A stretch of 64,000 bases of DNA from Tritrichomonas foetus. Taxonomy: Eukaryota; Parabasalia; Tritrichomonadida; Tritrichomonadidae. The notes under the pieces are model-generated. The model saw nothing but the letters and a program-made list of their open reading frames with translations. It ran no database searches and was not told the DNA's origin. Position 1 is the first letter of the stretch, and each line of letters opens with the position of its first letter. This document shows, in pieces, positions 1 through 10,186 of the stretch. The DNA lies in contig MLAK01001171.1 of NCBI GenBank assembly GCA_001839685.1, positions 12,775-76,774 of the forward strand. Direction: 5' to 3'. Both the position numbers and the translations under genes were made by a program.

Positions 1-1257
1 TTCTGAATCAATAATCCCTATGCTTGTGAAACTTTGTTTTTGTGTTGGAATATTGACAGAATGTGATTTTCCTTTAATTGAAAGCATACGAAATGGTTCA
101 TTAACATAGTTTACACAAGTTTCATCTATATTGATAATTTTATTGGTTGGAAATTGATGGAAAGCTTCAACTAAACTAATAACATAGTTCTGCGAATAAA
201 TTTCATCAATAATTCCTTCTTTACTTGTTTTAGTCTTGGTGAAACAGAAATTGTATCTTTGTAAAAAGCTATGAATCCATTTATAAGAACCATGAAATCG
301 GATTTCAATGAGTGAATCAACTTCCTGATCACTCATTGAATCTATCAAATCTTTTAATTGCTTTTTTTCTTCTTCTGTTGTCAAATTCAATGATTTAATT
401 TTCTCAAGATACAATCGATCTCTTTCTGTTTTTAAAAAGTGGGTCATTGCTATGTCTTTGATATCGTCGATATCTAAACAACAATCCATTTTTTCCACAA
501 TACTTTTGAAGATCTGTTGTTCATCTGCATTTGAAAATATTCGATGTCTTCCTCCCTTTTTATTAATCAAAAAACTGGCTATCGTTTTTTTCTTCGACAA
601 AATTTGGTAGCGCCATGATTTTAATGTATTAATGTTAATGAGAGTTTCATTACTAATCTTTTGAAGTTCCCCATACTCCAATTTTTCTTTAGACGAAAGT
701 TTTTGCAAAATCTTTTTGCCTTCCAAAAAGTTAAAATTTAGTGTTGATTTGATAAAATTATTTTTTTTTAGGTTTAGTGTATATTTTTTTGGTTTATTTT
801 TGACATTAAATGGAATGTTTAATACGGCAATTCTATTAATTGGCTTCTTTACTTCACTGATTAGGTTTATATTCAAATTAATATTTTCATTAGAATTATT
901 AATCGATACGTCATTAAAATTATTAATATGTTTGTCAATAGATTCGTGGTTAGATTTATTAATAGAGTTGTCAACAGAGTTGTCAGCAGAATTGTCAACA
1001 GAATTGTCAAAATTATCTGTGATATTTCTTACTTCTGGAAGTATTAGTTTGGCTTGTCGCGTATTAGCCTTAGTAAATTGTGATGCAACAGTTTGGCAAG
1101 CAACATCATTCGTTGGGTTTGATAATAATTTACGAAAATTATTGATGCGTTTTCGTCGAGGTTTGGATGGACATTGTGGGTTAAAGTATGGTATGATATT
1201 ATTTTTTTCTGGTTGAACTAATTCGGTGAATGAGAAAAGTCGACTAAGAAAACTCAT
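1..1257 (-). CDS. DDE transposase, N-terminal 419 codons, cut by left edge (pogo/Tigger-like)
   Basis: Reading the minus strand from an ATG at 1257 gives 419 codons without a stop to base 1, so the gene continues beyond the window. Seen: a basic N-terminus, an Asn/Asp-rich stretch with repeated DNSVDNSADNS-type units (about residues 85-140), a predicted helix-turn-helix region (about 185-260, including SNETLININTLKSWRYQ), a charged linker, then the motif INIDETCV with Asp at residue 378. In pogo/Tigger/Jerky (DDE_1) transposases the first catalytic Asp sits in NxDET, so this is probably the start of the catalytic core; the other acidic residues lie outside the window. The frame is intact, suggesting a young or active copy. 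It is the only clear mobile-element gene here. It could also belong to another Tc1/mariner-related lineage; the transposase call is fairly firm, the subfamily is not. Confidence 0.68.
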   Translation of the reverse strand, partial: MSFLSRLFSFTELVQPEKNNIIPYFNPQCPSKPRRKRINNFRKLLSNPTNDVACQTVASQFTKANTRQAKLILPEVRNITDNFDNSVDNSADNSVDNSINKSNHESIDKHINNFNDVSINNSNENINLNINLISEVKKPINRIAVLNIPFNVKNKPKKYTLNLKKNNFIKSTLNFNFLEGKKILQKLSSKEKLEYGELQKISNETLININTLKSWRYQILSKKKTIASFLINKKGGRHRIFSNADEQQIFKSIVEKMDCCLDIDDIKDIAMTHFLKTERDRLYLEKIKSLNLTTEEEKKQLKDLIDSMSDQEVDSLIEIRFHGSYKWIHSFLQRYNFCFTKTKTSKEGIIDEIYSQNYVISLVEAFHQFPTNKIINIDETCVNYVNEPFRMLSIKGKSHSVNIPTQKQSFTSIGIIDSE

Positions 1258-3224
1258 TTATGATAGAAATTTTTTATGACCATAAATTTTCAATGATGNG
1301 CAAAATTTGACCTTTAATAATGTCAGATTTGACATATACGAATCTGACAAACGAGGTGAAAATAAGGAAGTTTGACTGTATGTTACAGTAAGGGACACTC
1401 TCTTACAGATAAAAATATAAACAACTTCGTGAATCACCAACAAGATATCTAAACTCAGGTATAGCTAAAGTTAGAGAGTGTATCCTTCTATGGTTTGCTT
1501 CATTGGAATGTTTAAAGAGTTGTGAATGCGTGACATTCTATGAAATTTCAGTCATTCAATCCAATTTTCCATCAATAAGAAAGTTATCTTGTATACTTAG
1601 TAATAGAAATTCCAATAAAAACTGAGATACTATGTAAAAAAAGAAAGAAGAAGAAAGTAGACCAGAAGTTTTATAAATGAGAGAAAAACCAACAGTTTCT
1701 GCTCTCACTGTAAAAGTGATACTGTTTGACTAATGAACTTTTTTATTTTCACTTGATTTCATTGTTCTATTTGTGCGGATTTTTTGTTCATGACTGAAAA
1801 AATTATTAATAAAGTTAGAGATACTTTCTAACGAACCAAAAAACGAATAAGTCAGTTATACAGTTTCCAGATGGAGCAGTAAAGATCTACTGTTAAAAAA
1901 TGTGAAAAATTATCATGAGGAATGAAAAAGGAGACATTGCCATCATATTGTTGGTTTTAATAAATTATCTTGATTTTATGTTGTTTTTTATTCATAAAAC
2001 AGATTGTGCAGGTAGGTGGCCACGGTTTCTGGAAAATTGATCTTGCGACCATTTACACGCATAAAAAGTTGGATGTGAATAAAATACAAATCATTGAAAA
2101 GATCTTTAGAGCAATATTTTCAGAACCGAAATTTTTCCTCAGAGACATTTAATATGAGATATTGTTATGAATTTTTTCTCTGAAAAGTCACTAAATTTTC
2201 GGGAGATTTCTCTCTATGATCAATGATAAACTAGAAAGATTAAACCTCAAAATGAAATTTTGAATGGCGATAAATCTGGAAACTCCAGAATCAATAAAAT
2301 TTTCTTATACGCCATTGAATTTGAGAAAATTGAAAAAAAGTTACGCATAAAAATACAAAACCATAAACGCAAATTTTCTTTTAAATCTCTTTATGTAATA
2401 ACTTTTTGTTAAGATCGGATAAAATATTTTTATGACACAACTATTGAGTTGAAGTTTTTATCTTATTTGTGAAACAAAGACATAATTTATGGAATTGATG
2501 CCCGCACAAGTTGTGAAATGTTAATTCAACTTTCCAACTTTTTCAGATAAGATAAAAGATTTTGAGAACACATCATTGAAAAATAAATTTACATCATATA
2601 AAATAAATATTTTATTGAATTTTCAAATCCGAAATTTTCTGGAATTTATGAGATATTTTGATTCTTTTAAAGATGTCATTTTCTAAGATCATGATAAATT
2701 ATCAGGAAATATCCATATGATTTTCTCACAAGTGCTAATTTTCTCGATATTGAATTTGAGTCATGTAGAAATTATATCTACAATTCGATGTTTTATAACA
2801 TCACAAAAATGAATTTACACTGCACAAAAAGTTGAGGGTAGATATTCATTTGAGAACGTCCATAAATAGTATAAAATGAACTTAAACTTTTTATGATTTC
2901 TCAAAAATTTATTTCAGCTAATTGAAAGTCACCTTCAGAATAATTGATCACAATTATCAAAACCGATTTATCCTATATTTTCATTCCATTAATAATTTTT
3001 TTTCTTAAAACTATTTCATTAAAATGTCTAATTTACCTTACATTTCCATTCTCGCAAATTCATTGAAAAACAATACAAAAAAATATTCATTCAATTTCCC
3101 AAAATATTCATTCAATTTCTTAAAATATTTTGAGTGATTAAGTAAAATAAATTGAGATACGAAAACCTTCCAATTCAGAGAGATTTTTTTTTTCAATACA
3201 AAACTAATTTACATAAAATATAGA
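1258..3224. other. Long AT-rich non-coding stretch
   Basis: About 2 kb with no convincing gene on either strand. It contains the inverted repeat at 1384-1490 and one ambiguous base (n) at 1299. The short open frames here (for example 1970-2152) show no coding character. Part is presumably untranslated end of the transposon, the rest spacer. Confidence 0.6.
1384..1490. repeat. Inverted-repeat structure, candidate transposon terminus
   Basis: The segment 1384-1405 (TACAGTAAGGGACACTCTCT...) reappears in inverted, imperfect form at 1470-1490 (GTTAGAGAGTGTATCC...); the shared core is GAGAGTGT with flanks. The first arm is itself an imperfect hairpin (CAGTAAGGGA against TCTCTTACAG). It begins with TA-CAGT, typical of Tc1/pogo-type terminal repeats, and lies 130-230 bases upstream of the transposase start, where that element's 5' end is expected. 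The other end of the element is outside the window, so this is inference. Confidence 0.35.
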
Positions 3225-3782
3225 ATGCTTGAGAATCAAACTACCGTGCTTCCAATCCCATTTAAAACCAAAGAAGACTCCAATCCAATCGCGCTTATGA
3301 TGCGTCAGCCTTCGTTTGCTGCACTCGTGGGGCATCTCCAAACAAAGGCTGGTGATGATCTCGCCGACCCAAAAGTCATCGTTTTCGATCCAGCCAGAAC
3401 TGTTCCAGAATCCGCATCTGATGAACTCATGCATTCATCTTTGTACGATTCTTTCAGCCGTCCTGCACTTAACGTACACCTCAATGAGGTCTCATTCGAC
3501 GATTCGTTAGAGAATTCGCCTTCAAATTCACCTTCAAATTTATTAGATCATTCAAATTCGTTCACATTCAATCCTTGCCGATCTCAAATGAACTTAGGTA
3601 GTTTTGACAGTAGATGGATGAGCGAAAGCTTTCCTTCATACGGAATAAATCGAAGAGCAAAAGACAGGCGCACACAGATTATGAATAAACTATCAGAAAT
3701 TAACGCTTCCCGATGGGAAAAGATAGGATATATTCCATCAATGGATCTTAATCCACGGAATTTCACTCCTCTTGATGCGTAG
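3225..3782 (+). CDS. Unknown 185-residue protein
   Basis: Not recognised. The ATG at 3225 opens a 185-codon frame with clearly higher GC than its surroundings, which supports it being real. The product is soluble, with no signal peptide or membrane segment. The middle (about residues 75-125) is rich in Ser, Asn and Pro with a short SPSNSPSN repeat and is probably disordered. The C-terminal third is basic (INRRAKDRRTQIMNKLSEINASRWEKIGY) and may form a helix. It converges on the Rab gene that ends at 4200. No function proposed. Confidence 0.6.
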   Translation: MLENQTTVLPIPFKTKEDSNPIALMMRQPSFAALVGHLQTKAGDDLADPKVIVFDPARTVPESASDELMHSSLYDSFSRPALNVHLNEVSFDDSLENSPSNSPSNLLDHSNSFTFNPCRSQMNLGSFDSRWMSESFPSYGINRRAKDRRTQIMNKLSEINASRWEKIGYIPSMDLNPRNFTPLDA

Positions 3783-4199
3783 AGGGATGTTTCGAGAAAT
3801 ATCGATATCTGTTTTTTTATTTTTCCATTCTCGAATATTTACGGTTGCTTTATTATATTAATAAATGTTATTTAGACTTCAATTTTCCTTCTTCACTGTT
3901 TGGTTTCTCATCATGTTAAATCAAAAATTCACATCACATTTCCACAATTTGAACATCAAAACACAAAAAACACTTTAGGAAAAAAATTCTGCTAATCATT
4001 GAGATTATTTTTCGAATGATCGAAAATAGAGAAGAAAACAATTGTTCAAGATTCAATTTTCATTTAGAATCCAACTATATCTATAAGATTGAATGTAAAA
4101 AACATCATAGTTTTTCACATTCGATCATAATTTTTCATATAACAATTCAGAAATATGATGGCATTTCTGAACGAAAACGAAAACGAAAAGACAATAGAA
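3783..4199. other. Convergent spacer
   Basis: AT-rich spacer between two convergent genes. Nothing recognisable beyond AATAAATG-type sequence near 3860 that could serve 3'-end formation. Confidence 0.5.
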
Positions 4200-4814
4200 T
4201 CATGAGCAGCATCCTCTTTTTGGTGGCTCAAGTTCAACCGATTCTTCCGTCGATCCGCTGTATTTTCCAATCATTCGGAATTTTTTGCTGTTTGCCGCTT
4301 CCGTGAAAACTAACATTGCGCATTCTTCGAACATGTTTTTAATGTTGTGTCCTGATAACGCCGATACCTCATTGAAAAAATCGATTTCGTTTTCTTCTGC
4401 AAAAGATTCAGCCGCAGCCTGCGAGACTTGCCGATCGGATCCGAGGTCGTCCTTGTTGCCTACAATTGCGATTTTGCAGTCTGACGGGCAGTTCTCCTTT
4501 ACGTCTTCCAGCCAGCGCTTCAGTCCGAGAAAAGTTTGCGGATTTGATATATCATAAACGATTATTGCGCAGTGACTGTCTCTGAAGTAGCTCTTGGTGA
4601 CCGATCTGTATATCTCCTGGCCAGCCGTGTCCCAGATTTGAAGCGTGATTGGAACACTTCCAACATGGAGAAGATGATTCGAAAAAGTGACGCCGATGGT
4701 CGAATCGCTCATTGCTGAAAACTTGCCATCTTTGAGGTGAGAAATCATGCACGACTTTCCAACGCCGGCATCTCCAAGAATTATGAATTTAAATTTTAGA
4801 TTATCTTCATTCAT
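4200..4814 (-). CDS. Rab-family small GTPase (Rab4/14-like)
   Basis: A 204-residue Ras-superfamily GTPase. Seen in order: P-loop GDAGVGKS (about residues 14-21), switch I Thr in STIGVTF, switch II WDTAGQE, NKDD for guanine specificity, and SALSG as the G5 loop. The C-terminus RGCCS carries paired cysteines for geranylgeranylation, so it should be membrane-anchored. Full family length. The IGVTF/WDTAGQ signature is Rab-type, and SALSGHNIKNMF resembles the SALTGENVEEAF region of Rab4/Rab14, suggesting an early endosome/recycling role, though trichomonads have very many Rabs and the subclass is tentative. Odd point: the usual QERF/Y after switch II is QEIY. GC-rich codon choice compared with the long neighbours suggests good expression. 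Confidence 0.92.
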   Translation of the reverse strand: MNEDNLKFKFIILGDAGVGKSCMISHLKDGKFSAMSDSTIGVTFSNHLLHVGSVPITLQIWDTAGQEIYRSVTKSYFRDSHCAIIVYDISNPQTFLGLKRWLEDVKENCPSDCKIAIVGNKDDLGSDRQVSQAAAESFAEENEIDFFNEVSALSGHNIKNMFEECAMLVFTEAANSKKFRMIGKYSGSTEESVELEPPKRGCCS

Positions 4815-5217
4815 TATAAACGGCTAGATCATTCAGAAAAAATAATTAAATTGAAATAATATTATTTGTAAAGTATTTAATTCCGATATATCCAAAGCTT
4901 GATTCAAAAATTTGACGATGATCGGCAAAGTTGTCTTTCATAATACATAAGATTATACTCACACTGAAAATTACTAGAACGATGAGATGAAAGTTTTGAT
5001 TTACTCAGAGTTTCACACAAGAAATTAAGTTAAAATGTCATGTAGAAAACTTGATGTCAAAATGAAAATTCAGAGAAATCATTTTGACATAGAGAGATAG
5101 AGAAACAAAGGTCAGTCTGGAGCACATTAGATGAAAGTAGAATGATGATATGAATGTAGTATAATCTAACATTTTTATTTATAATTTGTATATAAAGCTC
5201 AAAACTCAAAATCAAAA
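4815..5217. other. Spacer between Rab and exportin-1 genes
   Basis: AT-rich; 5' flank of the Rab gene and 3' flank of exportin-1. No gene, RNA or repeat seen. Confidence 0.5.
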
Positions 5218-8200
5218 TCATAAATTAAAGCTGTTAACAACATCGCATAATTTCTGAACTTGTTCCTTGACTTCAGGCAACTCATTTGGTGGAATCAATC
5301 CTGGAATTTTAACTTTTTCTGCCAATACCGCCAATATTTCTTCTTTTTCTTTCTTATAAATTGCAGGATCATGAAGTGCGAATTTTCTTACTTGGATCAT
5401 AAAGTTTCGTAAAATCTTTTTGAATTCCTGATAATTTGCTGAGTGTTCCTGCATTTGTTGGAGTGCTTCACCGAGTTCCTTTGGTGATCGATTTGGAAAC
5501 AGGGTTAAGAAGATCTGGAAGAGTTCATCAGTTTTCTTCCTAATTGTATTCAATTGAATCAATTTCCGAGAGATTCCCATTAATGTATTAAAGGCATATT
5601 TATGAACAGAGTCAGTTAGAAGTGTCATTACGAATTGAACCAAATCAAGTCCGAAAAAGTCAGTGAACTCATTCGCAAATTGCTGTGAAACTCTGGTGTC
5701 TAGTGCAGAAAGAAGATCCATGAGTGCAACCAAGGCGTGTTCCGAAACTTCTTGTTGTGGATGTGAACAACAACGTTTTAGATAATCCATAAAGACTGTA
5801 ACATCATTATTGGATATCAATGTTAAAAATACAGGAACATGAGAAATCAAAGCGGCTATAAACATGGTGAAATTTTCCCAAAACTTGAAACATTCCGAAT
5901 AGTCTTGTAGAAATGGTAAAGTTGGAGTATAAATTGCAGTAAAAACATGTTGAATATTATTTTGGATTTCACCTGGTAATTTTGTTGATAAAGCTGCTAA
6001 TAATCCCAAAATTTCAGGTGTTTTTGCTACAGTTGATTGATAATCAGGCATGAATACTTCTAAAGTTGGTGGTAAAACAGTAGAACTAATTAATCCAATT
6101 CTTCCACATAATTGGACAGATGTTATAAACAACTTAATAATATTTCCTTTAATTTCTTGCAAAATTATGAATTCTCGCGTTTCTGGAGAAACTTGCTGTG
6201 AACCCGCAGAAATTGTTGTGTAGATTTGTACAAGCTGTGGAATAATTTGGCTCAATTGTGAATAAAATGATGGTCCTAAATAAGTAGCCATTTTAGAATT
6301 ACAATTAATGACGAAAATTAATTGCTCGTACCATGATTGATCCATTGGTTGAATATTTCCTGTCAAGGCAGTCAATCTTTGATTTAAGTTTTGTGAAATG
6401 ATAGAAGTCATCCGATTTCGATCATCATCTATGTGAATAAGCTGAATCATTGTTGAATAGATTTCATACATTTCTACAATATTATCTGGACGAAGTGGGG
6501 CAAAAACTTGAGATGAATTTGCAAGCATCCATTCTAAAAATGAACTTTCTTCATTTGCTTGACGAGTAACTAATAGATTACGACAATATTTAACAACACT
6601 TTTCATTGACTCAATTGCTGAATCTTGTACTTCTGGAATTGATTCACTCATAAATTCAAACAATTTATGCATGACAACTTTTAACAATTCCCAATACTTA
6701 GATAAAAACCGTCCATATTGAGAACAAATATACATAATTCCACTCGCGACATTTGCTCTCATCGAAATATCGGGTAATTCTTTACATAATGTTAATAAAT
6801 ATTCCAAAATTTGTGCAACGAAATGTTTTTCTTCATCTTCAGTTAAAGCTCCACCAATAGAACCTGCTGCCCAACAGAGACAATTCATTGCTTCACTTGA
6901 CCAATTTCCACGTTTTATTTCATCAACTTTTTCAAGAAGTGCAGCCATCATATCAGCTCGATCAATATGCGTCAAATAAACTAGCATTTCACGCATAGCA
7001 GTAAAGACAACATTGGATAAAGTTGTTGATTCATTCCTTCTTGAATGAACACCAGTCTCATCAAAGAAATAAATTAATTCAGATGGGCATTCCATTCTTT
7101 GAATTGCAAGTCTTCGCAGCATTGGTAACAATGGAATATAAACAGGTGAATATTCAGCTCGTAAAGATGCACATTCGGTGAAAATTGTACGTGCTATTGT
7201 ATGCCATAAATCTATACATAGTTTAAAATCAGTATCATCATTTTTAGCTTGTGCAGTTACATTAAAAAGCCATTTTAGCATAATTGAATAGGATGGAGCG
7301 TTTGAAGGCGTTTCAAGAATGTCTTGAAAAGAGGAAACAAAAGATGTCATAGAAACGGTGAAAATATGAACGAAATCTTGTTCACCTGTTCGACTATTAG
7401 TTTCATAGATATCATCTGGATTAAATACATTACTCAAGCATTGAACAATAGATCCAAATAATTGAAGAATGATAGTTGATACATCATTTGGTAAATAAGG
7501 ATTTGCTGCAATTTCACCAAAAACAGCAATACAATAAATTGTATAACGAGGATCAGGAAGGAGGTTGCTACAAATTGTGTCAAATATTGCATTACTAAAA
7601 ATAATAGTCGGATCGATCGCTTTTATGAAGTATTTTAAACTTTTTAAACAAGCTTTCACTAAATCTGGATTTTCTGTGGATTTCAAAGCAATTTCAATCA
7701 AAGAAAAAATCATTGGAAATTGCTCTATAAAAGTGGCACTCATTTCAGCAGTTTTTGATGTGCTTAATGAATCTTCTGGAAACTCAGTAAATTCTTGCGC
7801 TAGGTTTTGCAGAATGACAAAACAGTTTGCGCACATTGCTGGTGATGAGCTTGTTGCATCTAAAATGTCTGGAATAAAACGAGGCCATTTTGTAGGCCAA
7901 TCATATTTTAATATATTTATTAAAACATTATTGGAGTAACGTAGCAAATGCTCTCTGTTCTGTGGCGAAATACTGTTTTCTGGGGCAGCCGCGACATTAT
8001 TGATAAACTGCGCAATAAAATTCCGTAATTGAACTTGATTATCTTCCGGCAAAGCTTCCCATCGACTTTCGACAAAATGCGCGAATATATTGAGAGAAAA
8101 GATTTTTAAATGAAATGAATGATTCGATTGTAAAACTTGATCGACAATGCTGAGAGAATCTGGACGACTATGAAATCTATTGCAAATTTCATGACACTCT

Positions 8201-8304
8201 TGATTTCCGGAAAGGTACATTTTTTGAACACAATCGTCGAGGAGATCTAGATTTATCGGGATTTCTGTATTAAGAAGGCTTTCGTAGTTCTTATTATTCA
8301 TCAT
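5218..8304 (-). CDS. XPO1: Exportin-1 (CRM1), nuclear export receptor
   Basis: A 1,028-residue HEAT-repeat karyopherin, close to the usual 1,070. It carries proteins with leucine-rich export signals, and several RNPs, out of the nucleus with RanGTP. Seen: N-terminal CRIME-type region (HFVESRWEALPEDNQVQLRNFI; KYDWPTKWPRFIPDIL), the central NES-groove region (LLTLCKELPDISMRANVASGIMYICSQYGRFL) and C-terminal IPGLIPPNELPE, matching the human VPGIFNPHEIPEE end. The cysteine that leptomycin B modifies (Cys528 in human) aligns with Cys507 here, so sensitivity is predicted. The start is the first of two adjacent ATGs. Single uninterrupted frame, AT-rich codon use. Confidence 0.93.
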   Translation of the reverse strand: MMNNKNYESLLNTEIPINLDLLDDCVQKMYLSGNQECHEICNRFHSRPDSLSIVDQVLQSNHSFHLKIFSLNIFAHFVESRWEALPEDNQVQLRNFIAQFINNVAAAPENSISPQNREHLLRYSNNVLINILKYDWPTKWPRFIPDILDATSSSPAMCANCFVILQNLAQEFTEFPEDSLSTSKTAEMSATFIEQFPMIFSLIEIALKSTENPDLVKACLKSLKYFIKAIDPTIIFSNAIFDTICSNLLPDPRYTIYCIAVFGEIAANPYLPNDVSTIILQLFGSIVQCLSNVFNPDDIYETNSRTGEQDFVHIFTVSMTSFVSSFQDILETPSNAPSYSIMLKWLFNVTAQAKNDDTDFKLCIDLWHTIARTIFTECASLRAEYSPVYIPLLPMLRRLAIQRMECPSELIYFFDETGVHSRRNESTTLSNVVFTAMREMLVYLTHIDRADMMAALLEKVDEIKRGNWSSEAMNCLCWAAGSIGGALTEDEEKHFVAQILEYLLTLCKELPDISMRANVASGIMYICSQYGRFLSKYWELLKVVMHKLFEFMSESIPEVQDSAIESMKSVVKYCRNLLVTRQANEESSFLEWMLANSSQVFAPLRPDNIVEMYEIYSTMIQLIHIDDDRNRMTSIISQNLNQRLTALTGNIQPMDQSWYEQLIFVINCNSKMATYLGPSFYSQLSQIIPQLVQIYTTISAGSQQVSPETREFIILQEIKGNIIKLFITSVQLCGRIGLISSTVLPPTLEVFMPDYQSTVAKTPEILGLLAALSTKLPGEIQNNIQHVFTAIYTPTLPFLQDYSECFKFWENFTMFIAALISHVPVFLTLISNNDVTVFMDYLKRCCSHPQQEVSEHALVALMDLLSALDTRVSQQFANEFTDFFGLDLVQFVMTLLTDSVHKYAFNTLMGISRKLIQLNTIRKKTDELFQIFLTLFPNRSPKELGEALQQMQEHSANYQEFKKILRNFMIQVRKFALHDPAIYKKEKEEILAVLAEKVKIPGLIPPNELPEVKEQVQKLCDVVNSFNL

Positions 8305-8830
8305 TTCAATTTTCCCTTTGGCGAAAGATTTTTCAAATCATTTGTCCATATTGTTAACTTTTCAAATGAAAATTGACTGGCTATATAACTTTTTCAATAT
8401 CTTTCATTCCCTTCCCTTTTTTTAAACGTGTTTAAAAGGATCCTTCTTGATTTCAATGAGAAAAAATCTTTTTATGAATGAATTAAAATTTATCTTCACA
8501 TGGCTTAAAAACATTATAACATCGAAGTTTGATTTTAAACAATCACTCGCTAAATTCAATTTTTCATTTCAAATTATAGTTTTTATGAAATAGCATTTCT
8601 AGTTAAATTTCTGATTAAATTTTGTGTATAATAGTCGCTCTTTACTTCATTAATTAATTAAAAGGAATTCAAAAGGGAATTAAATCAATTTTTAATATCT
8701 TCTTTTTGGTTGATAAAATTGGATTCTTTCGGCATTCAAACATAGTCGTAGATACAATGATCTCAAAAAAGACTCTAAAATTCAAATAATCAAAATGATG
8801 TCAAAAAATATGATTTCTCGTGACACAGTA
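8305..8830. other. Spacer upstream of exportin-1
   Basis: About 525 bases of AT-rich DNA between two minus-strand genes. No coding frame, RNA gene or repeat recognised. Confidence 0.5.
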
Positions 8831-9505
8831 TTATTTATTGATATTTCTCTTTTTCAGGGCTCCCTCAATTGACGACCGCAAAATTTTTTCCTGTGCTGGG
8901 CTTCTGCTTTTAACTTGCTTGAATTTGGTGTCAATTTCATCTTCTCTCAATTTCAGCTCAAGTTTGACCTTATTAAAACGGTACTGGACTTGGGTGCGAA
9001 TAAAATCATGGGGCGAAAGGACAAAGTGAAGTGAAAACACAACAACCCTTCTTAATTTCAAAGATTGAATAAAAGTGAGGTCGCCACCATAGTCATCGTC
9101 CTGTTTGAATATAAGTTGGTAACTTTCTGGCGTTTTGACACTTTTTTCGAGTAGATCTTTGATCGAATTTGTGAAATCTTTGAAATTAACGCGAAGGCGA
9201 TTCGAAGACTGTAGCTGGTCGAATTCACTTGCTGTAATCGTACATTCATTGAAGAAGCCAACATCGAGGTTGTCTTCTAGCTCGATTCGAACTTCTGATA
9301 AATTATTATTTTCGGTTTTTTCGGCAATTCGAACGCGGATTATTCGAATTTCTTCATTCTGGCTATTTTGGCTGTCGGCGATGGCGATTTTAACTTCTTT
9401 ATCGAATTTGATTTTATATCCGGCAAGAATGGTTGGATCCATGGCCGCAAAATCTTCACTTACTGCATTAATGTTTGTTTCTTGACTGAGATTCAAATAA
9501 CTCAT
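8831..9505 (-). CDS. SAS-6 N-terminal-domain protein, short form
   Basis: A 224-residue protein. The region from about residue 48 to 180 matches the SAS-6 head domain: IRIIRVRIAEKT, VRIELEDNLDVGFFNECTITASEFDQLQSSNRLRVNFKDFTNSIKDLLEK and SLKLRRVVVFSLHFVLSPHDFIRTQV, parallel to the human pattern of FF..L.I...DF..L...Q.L.V.F..F...I.LL. SAS-6 heads dimerise to form the nine-fold cartwheel of basal bodies. Full SAS-6 is 500-650 residues with a long coiled coil; here only a short charged helix (about 180-224) follows before the stop. It is therefore either a SAS6-like (SAS6L) paralogue or a truncated copy. The frame is clean and GC-enriched, arguing for a working gene. Confidence 0.75.
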   Translation of the reverse strand: MSYLNLSQETNINAVSEDFAAMDPTILAGYKIKFDKEVKIAIADSQNSQNEEIRIIRVRIAEKTENNNLSEVRIELEDNLDVGFFNECTITASEFDQLQSSNRLRVNFKDFTNSIKDLLEKSVKTPESYQLIFKQDDDYGGDLTFIQSLKLRRVVVFSLHFVLSPHDFIRTQVQYRFNKVKLELKLREDEIDTKFKQVKSRSPAQEKILRSSIEGALKKRNINK

Positions 9506-10186
9506 TTTGGATTCGGTTTTGATTTCAATTGGCGATTTAGATTATTTTCCTTTCAATGCTTTATTTGGGATCCGTTTAATTCACCTTTAGAAGAGAAAAT
9601 AGGGTGAAATTCACTCAGGTGAATCATTTGGTAGTCTCATTTTTTCTTTAGACTTTCTTTTCTAATATATTGCAATATATTATGCATATCCATATTTTGA
9701 CCATGTCTATATCGCATAATCATTTTTAGTGCATATTTTGGATTGATTTTATATATAAATATCTATAGATGTATAAATTTTATACTTCTAATCATGGAAA
9801 ATAGCATGTTTTATTTGAGTTATCTGTGTTGTTTGCGTCATCATGGCTCTTATTATGAACACCAATTGAAATCCTTTTAATCATAATCATAATTTTAATC
9901 ATAATCTTCATGAAAGAATAAGTGAGAACTGAAATTCTCTTAATTTTTCGGTTGTTTTTATTCTCTCCAAAGACATGTCTACTCCACTTTCTTTTCTTTA
10001 AATTGCTCGTTGTGATATAAATTCATTGGATTGATGTGATTTGTAAATGATATTTGACATCACATTCACGTCAAATTTCTGATTCTGAGTAATAATCAGA
10101 AATTGAACAAGAATATGATGATCATATGATTTCATTTGATTGATGTGATTGGTAATTAATTCATTAATATGATAGTTGGTTGCTAA
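9506..10186. other. AT-rich spacer with short repeats and a palindrome
   Basis: No gene seen. A perfect 18-bp palindrome (AATATATTGCAATATATT) lies at 9664-9681, and TAATCATAA words repeat at about 9878-9912. Neither has an obvious role. Confidence 0.5.

Noticed and set aside
716..1216. 166-codon plus-strand open frame
   Set aside because: Antisense shadow of the transposase; its LSTELSAELSTELS pattern is the reverse of the DNS-type repeats.
1258..1443. 61-codon minus-strand open frame
   Set aside because: Contains the ambiguous base and crosses the inverted repeat; no coding character.
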